The notes beneath the pieces were generated by a model, which saw nothing but the letters and a program-made list of their open reading frames with translations, did not search any database and was not told the DNA's origin. From Epiperipatus broadwayi (taxonomy: Eukaryota > Onychophora > Udeonychophora > Euonychophora > Peripatidae): 64,000 nucleotides of DNA. Within the stretch, counting starts at the first letter, position 1, and each line of letters starts with the position of its first letter. The DNA is taken from contig JAQFVV010000207.1 in NCBI GenBank assembly GCA_028023455.1, forward strand, positions 1,381,243 through 1,445,242. The letters are read 5' to 3'. Below, piece after piece: positions 10,886 through 23,495 of this stretch. The position numbers were made by a program, and so were the translations under genes.

Positions 10886-12450
10886 AACTAAACTAAATAA
10901 TCATAAGATTAAAATATACAGCTTTTGAGATTTATAGTTTAATATCTATTGAAGCAGCTTTCATCTCCATTGAGACATTCTCAAAATATTTAATTACACA
11001 AATCACATAATCAACTAACTATATTCACACCACCTATGTATTTGATTTTTGATTTGTTCTTATGAGCTCTATTTTCAAGGTTAACATTTTATCTAATGTC
11101 CTGTATAAATATTCAATAATATTCAATTTCCAAGCATGGAATTTCTTGAATAGACTTATTTGATAATATTGTCTTAGACTAATATTCTCACAATTATTGT
11201 TAATCTATTTCTTAGGTTATAAATCATTATTTTTAGGTGAAATATAAACTATAAACCTAATTAAAAACTAATTTATCAATAATTTAATTTAGGATAAATA
11301 ATATTTATTTTTTTATATTTACATTCTAAGTTCTAAATGCATTTAAGATATATGAATAAAACATAAAAAATGCAAATGACTTCCAAAATGTCTTTTTGCC
11401 ACAACCAACCTTTATCTATTGACCTAGAGTTTGGCCATGCATATATTTTCCAGAATAGTTTATTATTATATAATGGTATGGCATATTGCTTAGGAGTTCA
11501 TAACATTTTGAATACCATAAGTGACAGAAATGGACCATAGTCCATAGACATTGAGCTGCAAAATCATAGTTTGGGATTTATAAATAAATTATTATAGTTC
11601 AATTTACTTGATGATATTTCACTCATTTGATGAAAACAAATAAATATTTTAAAGATTCTTACTATTTAATTAAGCTATTAATTATTAATTAATTTTATAG
11701 CTAAAATATACAATTTAAACATATTAATATAATATATGAATGGATTTATTTTCGTAAGAAGTTTGAATGCTGAAAGTGACAGCATTGATATTGATCATAG
11801 GACCCCACATTACAATTCTGACACTTTATCACTGGGATAAACTTCAATTAATAAATTCTAGTATAATATTATTTGTTTAACTTGTCTTTTCTTTCCTACT
11901 GATGAGCGTAAATTATATTATAGGGTTTTAAACTTTACACAAACTTAAAACATATAGATAGTAACATACAAGACAAATGATTTTCAATAATGTGTTTTGA
12001 CACAATCGTCTTAGGTCATGCATGATTTCATAATCATAAATCAGTGTTTATTTAGAGAAAATTACTAGAATTTAAGTTAAACACCTAAAAATTTCATTGA
12101 AGCATTTATTTGATAAATTCAATTTAGGAAAATATATTCAAGATTATTAATATTAATTATAGTGAGTAAACAAAATGTTATACATTAGATGCAGATACCA
12201 GTCTTTGTCAAGGCACAAACTATAAACTTAATTTAAATTTTTTTTTTAAAATATAAAATAAAAGAGGTAAAATATATTTTATAGTAAATGATTTTTTTTA
12301 TCATGCATTAAATATCAAAAAAATAATTGTTTTTTTTTCAACCACAATTTGTGTATTTAGATTGATCTTGATATAAAATCATGGCAGGTCCATATAATGG
12401 AGTCAAAAAATTATTAGACCTCCAACATTTTATTTAAATTTTACTAAGAC
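10886..12450. other. AT-rich stretch, nothing recognised
   Basis: No open frame above background and no repeat family recognised. Confidence 0.4.
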
Positions 12451-12494
12451 TACCAACAAATATATTCTAACTAGTTAGGATACATTTGTTGGTA
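12451..12494. repeat. 44-bp near-perfect palindrome
   Basis: Two 22-bp arms with no spacer, TACCAACAAATATATTCTAA continuing into CTAGTTAG and back, with only two arm mismatches. It could form a cruciform or be a minimal fold-back element. Confidence 0.85.
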
Positions 12495-15400
12495 AGTTTT
12501 TAGCTATTTGCACTTAAAATATCTGCTTTTAGCAGTGAAACTGATGATTGTATTATAAAGTTGTTTTTTTTACTATTCTGATCTACTTTTGAAGTTGGTG
12601 TAATTTTAATTATTTTATTGACTAGTTTAGCTTTGGTATTTTAGTGCTTATATATTTTAATTGAAAGTTCAAGGCTCAATCAGAAAGGAGCTACAATGAT
12701 TGGTTGAGATGGAATGCAATTATAATAGATGGCATACTCCAATAATAAATTAAAATTAATTCATGTTTTATTTCCACATAAAATAAATGTTAATAATATT
12801 TCAGAATTCAATTCTTAGGGTATTCTTGTAGATGTATAATAATTATGTTAGTATATTCTTAAACACACATTTTCTGATACATCTCTTGTAAAAAAAGTTA
12901 CTTTAACATAAATCACATGTATTTTTAATAAGGCTAACAATTTAATTATTTCTCATTTCTAACTGAAATATAATGTTTAATTAATTCTTTATCTCAGGGT
13001 TATTAAATCAAACTTAATCATTTAAAAAAAAATAATGAAAAATATATAATTGTATTATTAAGTAATTTTAAGTATGATGAATGTATAAGGAAATATTATT
13101 GTGCATCATCGTACTTTACCAATTTATATTTCATACAGCAATTCTAATAGTAAATAATGTAGAACATTTAAATGAATTAATATGTAATTTAGTAGCTTAG
13201 AAGTACAACCTTTTATTTCATAAATATGCAACAGTGATGATTTCAACAATGACAAATATATATATTTAATGTTTTCATGGTTATATGATGTAGATACATT
13301 ATTTTTTGTGTAAAACTATGTATTATTTTTTATTATATACCAATATTTTGACAAGCTAGCATCCATCATTGTCAAGGTAAACTCTTGAAAGAAAATTTGT
13401 TTGATCTCAAACTGTAACATGGCTGCTTGTTCATCAAAATATCAGTTTATAATAGAAAATAACAATTGTTTTATTATAAAATAACATGAATATAAACAAA
13501 GATAATAGAAAATTAAAAGCAAACAATAATAAATGCAATTTAATAATAAAAATTATAAGCAAACAATAATAAATGTAATTTAATAAATTTCTATTAGTAT
13601 TTGTTTTGGGTAAGTAAGCTAAGCTTTGTTTATGATTTTGTGTGTAATTCTAAAGTGTTGTAAAGACAATAACACTCTACTGGAGAGGGTTGAACAATAC
13701 CTTAATAAAACTAATCAATAGATTATCAACCTTATTTTATAAAAATTGATTTGTTTTTTTTTGCTTTTTTGGAGTAAGTAAAATTATTTACTTAACATAG
13801 CTCTATTTATTATACTTTCATATCCTTTCCTTATATTATTAAAAATTTTAATAATTACTTAGCACCATACCTGTACAACCAATTACAGTTTGTCTTCTAT
13901 ATACCATCAGAAATCCTTGCTGCATATTATAGCAATTCAGTGCTAATACAAAATATCATAGGCACATACATATTCCTTAGTAATTTAATTATCTACTTAA
14001 AGATAAGGAGTTACCTATGGATCTGAGCCTGAATTTAAGGAATAATAAAAATGTAATAAATTAAACATAAATGGGCTACATAAGTTTAAAGTTCTCTAAT
14101 ATAAAATGAAAACCACATATATTGTATAATGCCCAATATCATTACTAAAATGTATTGTTAATGCTTATATTTTTAGAAATCAGCATTATTTTGAAAATCT
14201 TATCATTTATTTATTACAATAATTATGACTATATCTAAGTAATTAAACAATTGGAAAAAAAATTATTTAATGTAATTCATCGATTTGTAATTCTACTATA
14301 ATGATTTCAAAGAAAGGATCATAACTGGCTATGAATATGAGAAGTACATCTTCTTGAAAGCACTTAGCCATTAAATTTAATTTTCAATTTGTTGTTATAG
14401 CTTTAGGTTGGAAGTGTGAAAGCACGATTTAATATTATTTATGAACAATTGAAAATTATCTTATGAAAATATTTATACTTTGCAAAGTATTCAAACATTC
14501 TACAATTCACTGGAAATACTTTAATAAAAGCATTAGATATTAGATTATAAGCACAAAGTAAGTCTTTTCATAGGTTTAATTCTTAGTGACACTTAATATG
14601 ATTTGACAAAAATTTATTAAACACATTTGTTAATCTGATTATTATTGCATAGTAAGTATAGTGGTTCATTTAAAATAACCACTGATCAATTTGACATTTA
14701 TTATATGTTCCTATTATTGCATTTACAGAACTAAATCCATTATTAAGAATTGGCATTGAATTGAACTTTTATTTCAAAAGTAAAGAGAGTTGTTTAATAC
14801 TTTTGAGAACACTTTCAAATTTATATTCTTATGGTTTATCACATATTTTAAAGCAATACATTATTAATTATTTGATTTACATACACTTCTGTTATTTTGC
14901 TATATAGTTTAGATCACTTTAATACTTAATAAGACCTAGTAAATAAATAATAGTCCATAGAAAAATTAATTGTTCTTCATTAATAATTCAGCATTTTCTT
15001 CAAAGCTTTGAATTTTATATAGTATTATATGTGGGTTTAGACTTATTGATTAAAGTTTTATTCTTCACAAATTCATAATATTAATCTATATTGTTTATAT
15101 ATGTTATTTCACAATTATTTTGAAAGAAGATAAAAGTAACTTGAATAAAATTATACTAAGCATCTCAAAAGCAATTTTCCAAAAAAATATTAATTGTTAA
15201 AAGCAATAAATTAGTTTTTCTTGAAAATAGTATTTAGTGCTAATCCCTGCTGTTGTGTGTCAATTTTAATTCTGGGAGAAAAAAACATTTTACTAGGCAA
15301 AATGCCTAGAATGAGTTTGTCTACTATGACATTATGAAGAAGACATAAAAAAACCTATTTTGAAATTTAACTTTACTGAATTTTGATGTTACAATGACTG

Positions 15401-16497
15401 ACTGAATTTTTCCAATTACTCCTATTTATAGTCTCCTGATCATATCTTAATTTGATTTCATTACTCACAAAGCGTTTTTTAGTTTTAGATTATCTTTGTA
15501 AAAAAATGTTCACTGTCATGGCGATATGGTGGTAGTAAATGAACAAAGTTGTTCGGTTTTATTTTAAGCAGTAAATTTTTCAGACAATGAAGAAAAAGAA
15601 AGAAAAAAATATAATATCAAATTTGTCATTATTTCACTTTGATTTATCTCAAAATAAATTTCATCAACTGAATAGCTTATAATATTTTAAAGAACTTACA
15701 TATTTATTTTTTATAAACGTATTAATTGAATTGCACAATTAAATATGTGACTTAATTTACTTGTTTTATAAATTTTAAGGTTGACCAAATTTAAGCATAT
15801 AAAATTTCACATATTTTTAAATGGTCTGTTTGTTCTATTATTTTTAACAAATTTAATTGTAATTTTAATTACCATAATATAGTTATTGTAAAACTTGGTT
15901 TACAATATTCTGTTTTGTTAAGTTTGATTCATTGCATCCCATTCTGTATGTCTTTCTGCAATATTAATTTAATGTGTGTGTGTCGTTTTATTTGCACATA
16001 AAATTCAATTGTTCTTAAAAAACAAACAAACTAAATAATGATAAAAAATACACATGCATGTATTTCATAAATGCGTTGATTAATAAAACCTGTTCAGAAG
16101 ATATCTTTATATGCTTTCTAAAATTATATTTTCTTTTGGGCAATAATATGAGAGCCTTTTGAATTTCATTTTGATTATATTATTTGCTATCTGACCAATA
16201 AGACTTGGGAATTTACTTTGCTTAACCGGAAAATAAAGCCAATAACTTTTAAAAACTTTTTGACTATATTAATTAATTATGATAGTAGATACTTAAAAAG
16301 ATTAAAGAAAGTACTTAAAATCAATTTGATACTTCTAATTTATATATATTATAAATGAATAGAAATATGCCCTGAAGCTAGATGCAGTTTATAAAAAAAT
16401 AAAAATATGGGACATACTGTATCCTCAGTCACAGTCTAAATTATTGATCAACATTTGTAAGAGAATAAAAAAATATGAACCAAAAATAACAATCCTA
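12495..16497. other. AT-rich stretch with small tandem duplication
   Basis: Simple AT-rich sequence. At about 13517-13590 a 40-bp unit (AAGCAAACAATAATAAAT...) occurs twice in tandem. A short hairpin (CTAGGC/GCCTAG) lies at about 15293-15309. No gene seen. Confidence 0.45.
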
Positions 16498-17239
16498 CCA
16501 AAAGACTGTTTTTTACGAGGCTCCTTGTCGACATCTGAAATCACTCTAACTCAGCCAGTTTTTATACGAAAATATTCGTTAAACACGTATTGAATTCGTT
16601 TTTAAAAGTTCTGTACAATGGTGACATCCGATTTATTTTAGAAGTAAAAAATAGAAAAAAAACGCATTTAAACCTAAACAAAGAAGGAACATTATTTGTG
16701 ATTGGTTCTTAGCATGCTCTCAGCCAAAAAAGACATTCTGATTGGCTGGAAAGAACAAAGAAACTGCCTGATCAAAGAAAATAAAGAAAAACGCTGAGAT
16801 TTTCATTTCGAATACGATTTAATTATTATAAAAGAATATTTTGAGAAATTAAAATTATTTTCAGAGAGAATAATAAAAAAACAAAATTATTTTCGAAAAA
16901 TATTGAAGATTTAAGTAAATATATTGAAGATGTAGTAAAAAGAAATATTTACTTTTCTATAACGTAAAAGTCGATCTTTTTGTTTACATTATAACTTTTA
17001 TGTTGCCGATATTGAATATCTTAGAATAAATAAATAGCAATTTATTTTTGAAAGAACTTTCGTTCTCTTCACAACCTGAAAAATTAATTATATACTTTTT
17101 ATAAATGTATCTGAGTTGAATTTAATATTATAGGCAAATATGTTTTAACAATAGGCTTTGTCTTCAGTTTGTGAGTTGGCCAATTAAAAGATTTGATTTT
17201 TATCTGATACAACCAATGATAAAATTAGCGGTTAAAAGG
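16498..17239. mobile_element. piggyBac-like MITE, copy A
   Basis: About 740 bp that aligns along its whole length with the element at 48321-49088, sharing ACATCTGAAATCACTCTAAC, GACATTCTGATTGGCTGG and AGTTTGTGAGTTGGCCAATT. The right end AAAAGG is followed by TTAA at 17240-17243. The left end has decayed and its TTAA is no longer readable. No coding capacity, so non-autonomous. Assignment to piggyBac rests on the TTAA target and CCCTT termini of the related copy. Confidence 0.75.
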
Positions 17240-17587
17240 TTAATGATACCCATAAATTGTAGCGTCATTTATAAAAGGATGAAAATAATAAACTAACTTA
17301 AAGTGAATATCAATTTATGAATAACAATCTAACACTGAAGTCAATAAAACAATGATAATATTGTTTGTGTACATGAAATCAAATAGCATTTAGAATGAAT
17401 AGAAAACAAGCAAAATCATTATTTCAAACTACTCTAAAATATGAGCTTTATTTGCAATAGATTAAATATAAAGCAATAAAATCAGGTGTTCATCTTATAA
17501 ATAATGATCTATTCCTATTACATAAATTGCTTATAACATAATAAAAACAATGATGTAGAATTACACAGATACACCTTAAAATTTCTT

Positions 17588-17600
17588 ATAAATTAAAACA
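17588..17600. repeat. Left 13-bp direct repeat (possible TSD) of the array
   Basis: ATAAATTAAAACA, repeated exactly at 19674-19686 on the other side of the array. The sequence is AT-rich, so some chance element remains. Confidence 0.6.
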
Positions 17601-17760
17601 ATAAATATCACATGATCACCATCTCTTATACTTGTGTATAACTGTTGTTAAAAACAGGCAAAACTCACTATACATATGCCACACACAGCAAGCTAGAATA
17701 ATCAATGGATGCCAGAAGGCTTGTGCATAAAATCCCCATCTAACGCCTACTCATCCAATA

Positions 17761-17802
17761 TCCCCAGACTAGTTTCTGGCTTGTGGCCTTCATCAGTGAG
17801 GA
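17761..17802 (-). ncRNA. Hammerhead ribozyme motif, type I minimal, unit 1
   Basis: Minus-strand reading. Stem I: TCCTCA pairs with TGGGGA (6 bp, one G-U). Core: CTGATGA. Stem II: GGC-loop CACAA-GCC. Core: GAAAC. Stem III: a 2-bp helix AC/GT with loop TA, then C as the cleavage-site base after GT. All invariant core positions are present. Stem III this short is typical of Penelope and retrozyme ribozymes, which usually work as dimers. Confidence 0.82.
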
Positions 17803-18214
17803 GCCTTGGATCTGAGAGCACTGCATCTAGATCTTAGGATCTAATGCAACCCTCCAGCAACCACCTTTTATCTCCATTTAACTACAAAACTATGAGTCTT
17901 AAACTGAAAACACCTTAATGTTTCCAATTCAAGCCCATCAGCTTATATAGTTATATGGGTCTGAACCCAGTTCAGTTCCCATATATTTTGGTGTCTTTGG
18001 TTCTTTAATAACCATAGCCACCAATATCCTATTAGGCAGGATTGGTTTTAAGCCAATAAACATCACATGACCACCATCTCTTATGCTTGTGTATAACTGT
18101 TGTTAAAACAGGCAAAACTCACTATACGTATGCCACACACAGCAAGCTAGAGTAATCAATGGATGCCAGAAGGCTTGTGCATAAAATCCCCATCTAGTGC
18201 CTACTCATCCAATA

Positions 18215-18256
18215 TCCCCAGACTAGTTTCTGGCTTGTGGCCTTCATCAGTGAGGA
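18215..18256 (-). ncRNA. Hammerhead ribozyme motif, unit 2
   Basis: Identical to unit 1 in both core blocks (CTGATGA, GAAAC), the stem I pair TCCTCA/TGGGGA and the GTC cleavage site. Confidence 0.82.
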
Positions 18257-18668
18257 GCCTTGGATCTGAGAGCACTGCATCTAGATCTTAGGATCTAATG
18301 CAATCCTCCAGCAACCACCTTTTATCTCCATTTAACTACAAAACTATGAGTCTTAAACTGAAAACACCTTAATGTTTCAAATTCAAGCCCATCAGCTTAT
18401 ATAGTTATATGGGTCTGAATCCAGTTCAGTTCCCATACATTTTGGTGTCTTTGGTTCTTTAATAACCATAGCCACCAATATCCTATTAGGCAGGATTGGT
18501 TTTAAGCCAATAAACATCACATGACCACCATCTCTTATGCTTGTGTATAACTGTTGTTAAAACAGGCAAAACTCACTATACGAATGCCACACACAGCAAG
18601 CTAGAGTAATCAATGGATGCCAGAAGGCTTGTGCATAAAATCCCCATCTAATGCCTACTCATCCAATA

Positions 18669-18710
18669 TCCCCAGACTAGTTTCTGGCTTATGGCCTTCA
18701 TCAGTGAGGA
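18669..18710 (-). ncRNA. Hammerhead ribozyme motif, unit 3
   Basis: Same core, stem I and cleavage site as units 1 and 2. One change in the stem II loop (CATAA for CACAA) leaves the GGC/GCC pairing intact. Confidence 0.8.
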
Positions 18711-19066
18711 GCTTTGGATCTGAGAGCATTGCATCTAGATCTTAGGATCTAATGCAACCCTCCAGCAACCACCTTTTATCTCCATTTAACTACAAAACTA
18801 TGAGTCAAACTGATATCACCTTAATGTTTCCAATTCAAGCCCATCAGCTTATATAGTTATATGGGTCTGAACCAAGTTCAGTTCCCATACATTTTGGTGT
18901 CTGGTTCTTTAATAACCATAGCCACCAATATCCTATTAGGCAGGATTGGTTTTAAGCCAATAAACATCACATGATCACCATCTCTTATACTTGTGTATAA
19001 CTGTTGTTAAAACAGGCAAAACTCACTGCATCTAAGATCTAGAGGCAGTGCTCTCAGATCCAAAGC

Positions 19067-19108
19067 TCCTCACTGACGAAGGCCAAAATCCAGAAACTAG
19101 TCTGGGGA
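19067..19108 (+). ncRNA. Hammerhead ribozyme motif, unit 4 (weakened stem II)
   Basis: Core reads CTGACGA, a change at position 7 that hammerheads tolerate, followed by GAAAC and GTC. Stem II is reduced to GG/CC by substitutions, so this unit is probably less active. Stem I TCCTCA/TGGGGA is intact. Confidence 0.72.
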
Positions 19109-19520
19109 TATTGGATGAGTAGGCATTAGATGGGGATTTTATGCACAAGCCTTCTGGCATCCATTGATTACTCTAGCTTGCTGTGTGTGGCATACGTATA
19201 GTGAGTTTTGCCTGTTCTAACAACAGTTATACACCTGCATAAAAGATGGTGATCATGTGTTGTTTATTGGCTTAAAACCAATCCTGCCTAATAGGATATT
19301 GGTGGCTATGGTTATTAAAGAAACAAAAATACCAAAATGTATGGGAACTGAACTGGGTTCAGACACATATAACTATATAACCTGATGGGCTTGAATTGGA
19401 AACATTAAGGTGTTTTCAGTTTAAGACTCATAGTTTTGTAGTTAAATGGAGATAAAAGGTGGTTGCTGGAGGGTTGCATTAGATCCTAAGATCTAGATGC
19501 AGTGCTCTCAGATCCAAAGC

Positions 19521-19562
19521 TCCTCACTGATGAAGGCCACAAGCCAGAAACTAGTCTGGGGA
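19521..19562 (+). ncRNA. Hammerhead ribozyme motif, unit 5
   Basis: Matches units 1 and 2 in all core and stem positions: TCCTCA, CTGATGA, GGC/GCC, GAAAC, AC-TA-GT, C, TGGGGA. Confidence 0.82.
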
Positions 19563-19673
19563 TATTGGATGAGTATGCATTAGATGGGGATTTTATGCAC
19601 AAGCCTTCTGGAATCCATTGATTACTCTAGCTTGTTGTGTGTCGCATACATATTATGAGTTTTGCCTGTTTTA

Positions 19674-19686
19674 ATAAATTAAAACA
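19674..19686. repeat. Right 13-bp direct repeat (possible TSD) of the array
   Basis: ATAAATTAAAACA, exact copy of 17588-17600. Confidence 0.6.
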
Positions 19687-20889
<1,203 letters not shown>

Positions 20890-21115
20890 TTCTTTGACTG
20901 TTTTTTACGAGGCTCCTCATCGACATCTGAAATCACTCTAACTCACCATTTTTATCAAAATATTCGTTAAACACGTATTGAATTCTTTTAAAGTTCTGTC
21001 GATGGTGACATCTTCCGATTTATTTTGAATAAAAATAGAAAAAACATTTAAACCTAAACAAAGAAGGAACATTATTTGTGATTGTTCTTAGTCTCTCAGC
21101 CGAAAAGAAGAAAGA
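20890..21115. mobile_element. piggyBac-like MITE, copy B, 3'-truncated
   Basis: Starts right after TTAA and aligns without gaps over its first 23 bp with the left end at 48321, differing mainly by C-to-T changes. It covers the first ~230 bp of the element, carries many 1-3 base deletions, and ends in a run of about 20 A at 21121-21140. Confidence 0.72.
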
Positions 21116-21140
21116 ACCAAAAAAAAAAAAAAAAAAAAAA

Positions 21141-21796
21141 TCTAATTTATTATTTTTTATGGCCAAAAAAATTATTTTTCAAAACACCCAAAAAAGTAAA
21201 ACCAATGAATTTGGTTTATAAAATTAAATGATAACCAAACTAGTTTACTTGTTTTAAATAATTAAAATTTAGTAACAAATGGATATAATTTAAAATTAAA
21301 AATATAAAGATAAATAAGCATTTAAAATATCAACATATGATTTGATTATGATTTATGTAATAGGTTTTAAATTGACATTAATTCTTTTAAATTAAATAGG
21401 TGATTGTACATCAAATTTCACCTATAAAATTCTAAAACTACAATTTGTATTTATGTAACACAAACATGTTGTAATACATATACACTTTTCAAAATATAAC
21501 ACAGTCAAGGACTTTCTTACTCTTCATATAAAAAAATAATTAATGAAAAAAAATATACTAAAGGTGAATCTACCTCCTTGTCCAAGTTATTCTAAGAGAA
21601 TGAAGTAAAAATAAATACTTGAGATTAATTTATAATCGAAGAATAAAAAGATAAATATTTTAAATGAAAATAATAATAATTTATGAAATATATATTTAAA
21701 TTTAAAAAAAAACATTTTTTTTATACTTTAATTATGTAAATTAATCCATTACTTAATTTCAAATATACTACAATTTATATCTAGAACAATTATATA
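21141..21796. other. AT-rich stretch, nothing recognised
   Basis: No gene or repeat family identified. Confidence 0.4.
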
Positions 21797-22056
21797 TATA
21801 TCATCATCAACCATTATCAATCCACTGCAGGATAAAGGTCTCTCCATGTTCAATCCATATTCTCCAAACTCTAGCATCTCTTCTCCGTATCACCCCTGCA
21901 CACTTTCTTATTTCATCCATCCATCGTGTGGTCTGTTTCTGGATTTTTTACAATCTCTTGGAATCCAATTTAAGATTTCAATTGTCCATCTATTATTATC
22001 TCTTCTATAAATATATCTAGCCCACTGCACTTCAGTCTTTTATTTTTTCAATGAGG

Positions 22057-22251
22057 TCAGTAACACCTGTTTATTCTCTTACTGATATATTGTGTTTTCA
22101 ATCTCTTTGTTACTCCCAACATGCATCTCTCCATATTTCTTGCAGTGGTCTGAAGTCTCTGTATTGCTCTTGTATTAAGTGTCCAAGTCTCAGATCCAGA
22201 AGTAAAAACTGGTAAAACACATTTAATAAAATCCTTTTTTTTTTCAAACAC
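22057..22251 (-). pseudogene. RTE ORF2 C-terminal conserved block
   Basis: 64-codon piece with SGSETWTLNTRAIQRLQT and NMERCMLGVT, homologous to the intact frame at 9510-10075. Confidence 0.8.
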
Positions 22252-22417
22252 ATAGGAATATTTCCTTTTAGTATCAAGTTATTTCTAACAAAAGCACTTC
22301 AACCAAGTTTAATTCTAGGATTAATTTCATCCAATATGTTTCCATCTGTCTTAATAATCTGAGCAAGGTATTTGTAACTGTTAACTTTTTCTAACTCATC
22401 ATAATCAATCTTTATTT

Positions 22418-22645
22418 TCATATTTTGAGAAAACCATTAAACATTACTTTAGTCCTTTTAACATTTATCTTTAGTCCTACTTTCCTACTTACATCTGATA
22501 ACTCTTGCAACATTTCCTGAAATTCTAAAGCCTTATCTCCAAAAACAACTGCATCATCTGCTAAAGCTAAATGAATTAAATAATCTCCATTTACTTTTAT
22601 TACAATAGCTTCCCATTTTAATCCACAAAATACTTCTTGCAGCAC
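22418..22645 (-). pseudogene. RTE reverse transcriptase, motif C region
   Basis: 75-codon open piece starting MLQEVFCGLKWE, with LADDAVVF (catalytic Asp pair in motif C) and QEMLQELSDVSRKVGLKIN, then KTKVMFN-like residues, the palm-to-thumb region of RTE elements. Confidence 0.8.
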
Positions 22646-22762
22646 TGCTGTAAAATGTTTTGGAGATATGGACTCACTCTGTCTTACACCCTTCTCAATG
22701 TTGACTTTCCTAATGTCATTATATAATCTAATTGTTAATGTTGCATTTTTATAAATATTCTT

Positions 22763-22987
22763 TTAAATGTGACAAAATCCTGGATGTAAACCTTGATGAT
22801 CCAATGCTTTGATCACTGAAGAAATTTTTATAGAATCAAATGCTTTTTCATAACCTACAAATTCAAAGCATAATGGTAACTCATATGTATTTGTCCTTTC
22901 TATAACTTCTCTCAATACCTGGATGTGATCTACTGTACTAAACAAACTTTTAAATCCAGCTTGTTCTCTTGGTTGGTGAAAATCCAA
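22763..22987 (-). pseudogene. RTE reverse transcriptase, motif A region
   Basis: 74-codon open piece with QAGFKS, STVDHIQVL and YEKAFDS, corresponding to the RT fingers and the first catalytic Asp. It ends in a frameshift before motif B. Confidence 0.78.
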
Positions 22988-23495
22988 TGTTCTCTGTAGA
23001 CAAGTTGTAATTATCTTGGTGAAGATTTTGTATAAAACTGATAAAAGGCTGATTGGCTTGTACTTTTTAATGTCTTCTTTATCATGTTTTTAAAATATTA
23101 ATATTAATACTGCATTCTTTTAATCATCTGGTACATCATTATCATTTAGACATTTTGTATATAACTTTGCTAAAAAAAATTATATTTCTTCACCTGATTC
23201 CTTTAATATATCAATTATAATTCCATCATTACCTGGAGCCTTTCTTTTCTTCATAAATTTAATTGCAGGTCTCATATCTTCATTTTAAATTATGGGGAAT
23301 TTGGAAAATATAATAGATATAGAAGGTATTTGTTTTTTATTTCTATATAATTCTTGATAGACGTCTTCTATCTATTTCATGATATCATCTCTTTTTTTAG
23401 TAATAATTCCATCTTTTTTCTTATTGCAGATATAAATGTCCTACCAATACCAAAATGTTGTTTTACACTCTTAAGAATTTTCTTCTTATATATAT

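Larger units (their letters stand above)
17601..19028 (-). mobile_element. Tandem array of 454-bp hammerhead units (retrozyme-like)
   Basis: Just over three head-to-tail copies of a 454-bp unit; the ribozyme motifs fall at 17761, 18215 and 18669, exactly 454 bp apart each time. Copies differ by few substitutions, so the amplification is recent compared with everything around it. Units are less AT-rich than the flanks and have no open frame. Each carries, on the minus strand, a minimal type I hammerhead ribozyme motif. Tandem monomers of a few hundred bp with one such ribozyme each are the known signature of metazoan retrozymes and of the pLTRs of Penelope-like elements. Their RNAs would be cut to unit length and might circularise. 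No partner reverse transcriptase is inside the array. Confidence 0.85.
19029..19673 (+). mobile_element. Inverted part of the hammerhead-unit array
   Basis: About 1.4 copies of the same 454-bp unit in the opposite orientation, joined head-to-head to the minus-strand array near 19028. The two ribozyme motifs here start 454 bp apart (19067 and 19521). Inverted partial copies next to direct tandem copies are known for Penelope-like insertions. The right end at 19673 is followed by the second copy of the 13-bp direct repeat. Confidence 0.85.
21797..23495 (-). mobile_element. RTE-type LINE, 5'-truncated, broken
   Basis: Minus-strand copy of about 1.7 kb. It begins with the tail CATCATCAACCATTATCAAT and 3' end and runs up through the RT core to about 23495, where a TA run marks truncation. 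Open pieces keep family motifs: QAGFKSLFSTVDHIQVLREV with VGYEKAFDSI (motif A region, 22987-22763), HLALADDAVVFGD (motif C, 22645-22418) and SGSETWTLNTRAIQRLQT (22251-22057). Frameshifts separate them, so the copy is inactive. Confidence 0.9.

Noticed and set aside
17601-19673. The 454-bp repeats as a CRISPR array or ordinary satellite
   Set aside because: Units are uniform with no spacer variation, so not CRISPR. The limited size, inverted arrangement, flanking direct repeat and ribozyme motif favour a mobile element over a satellite.
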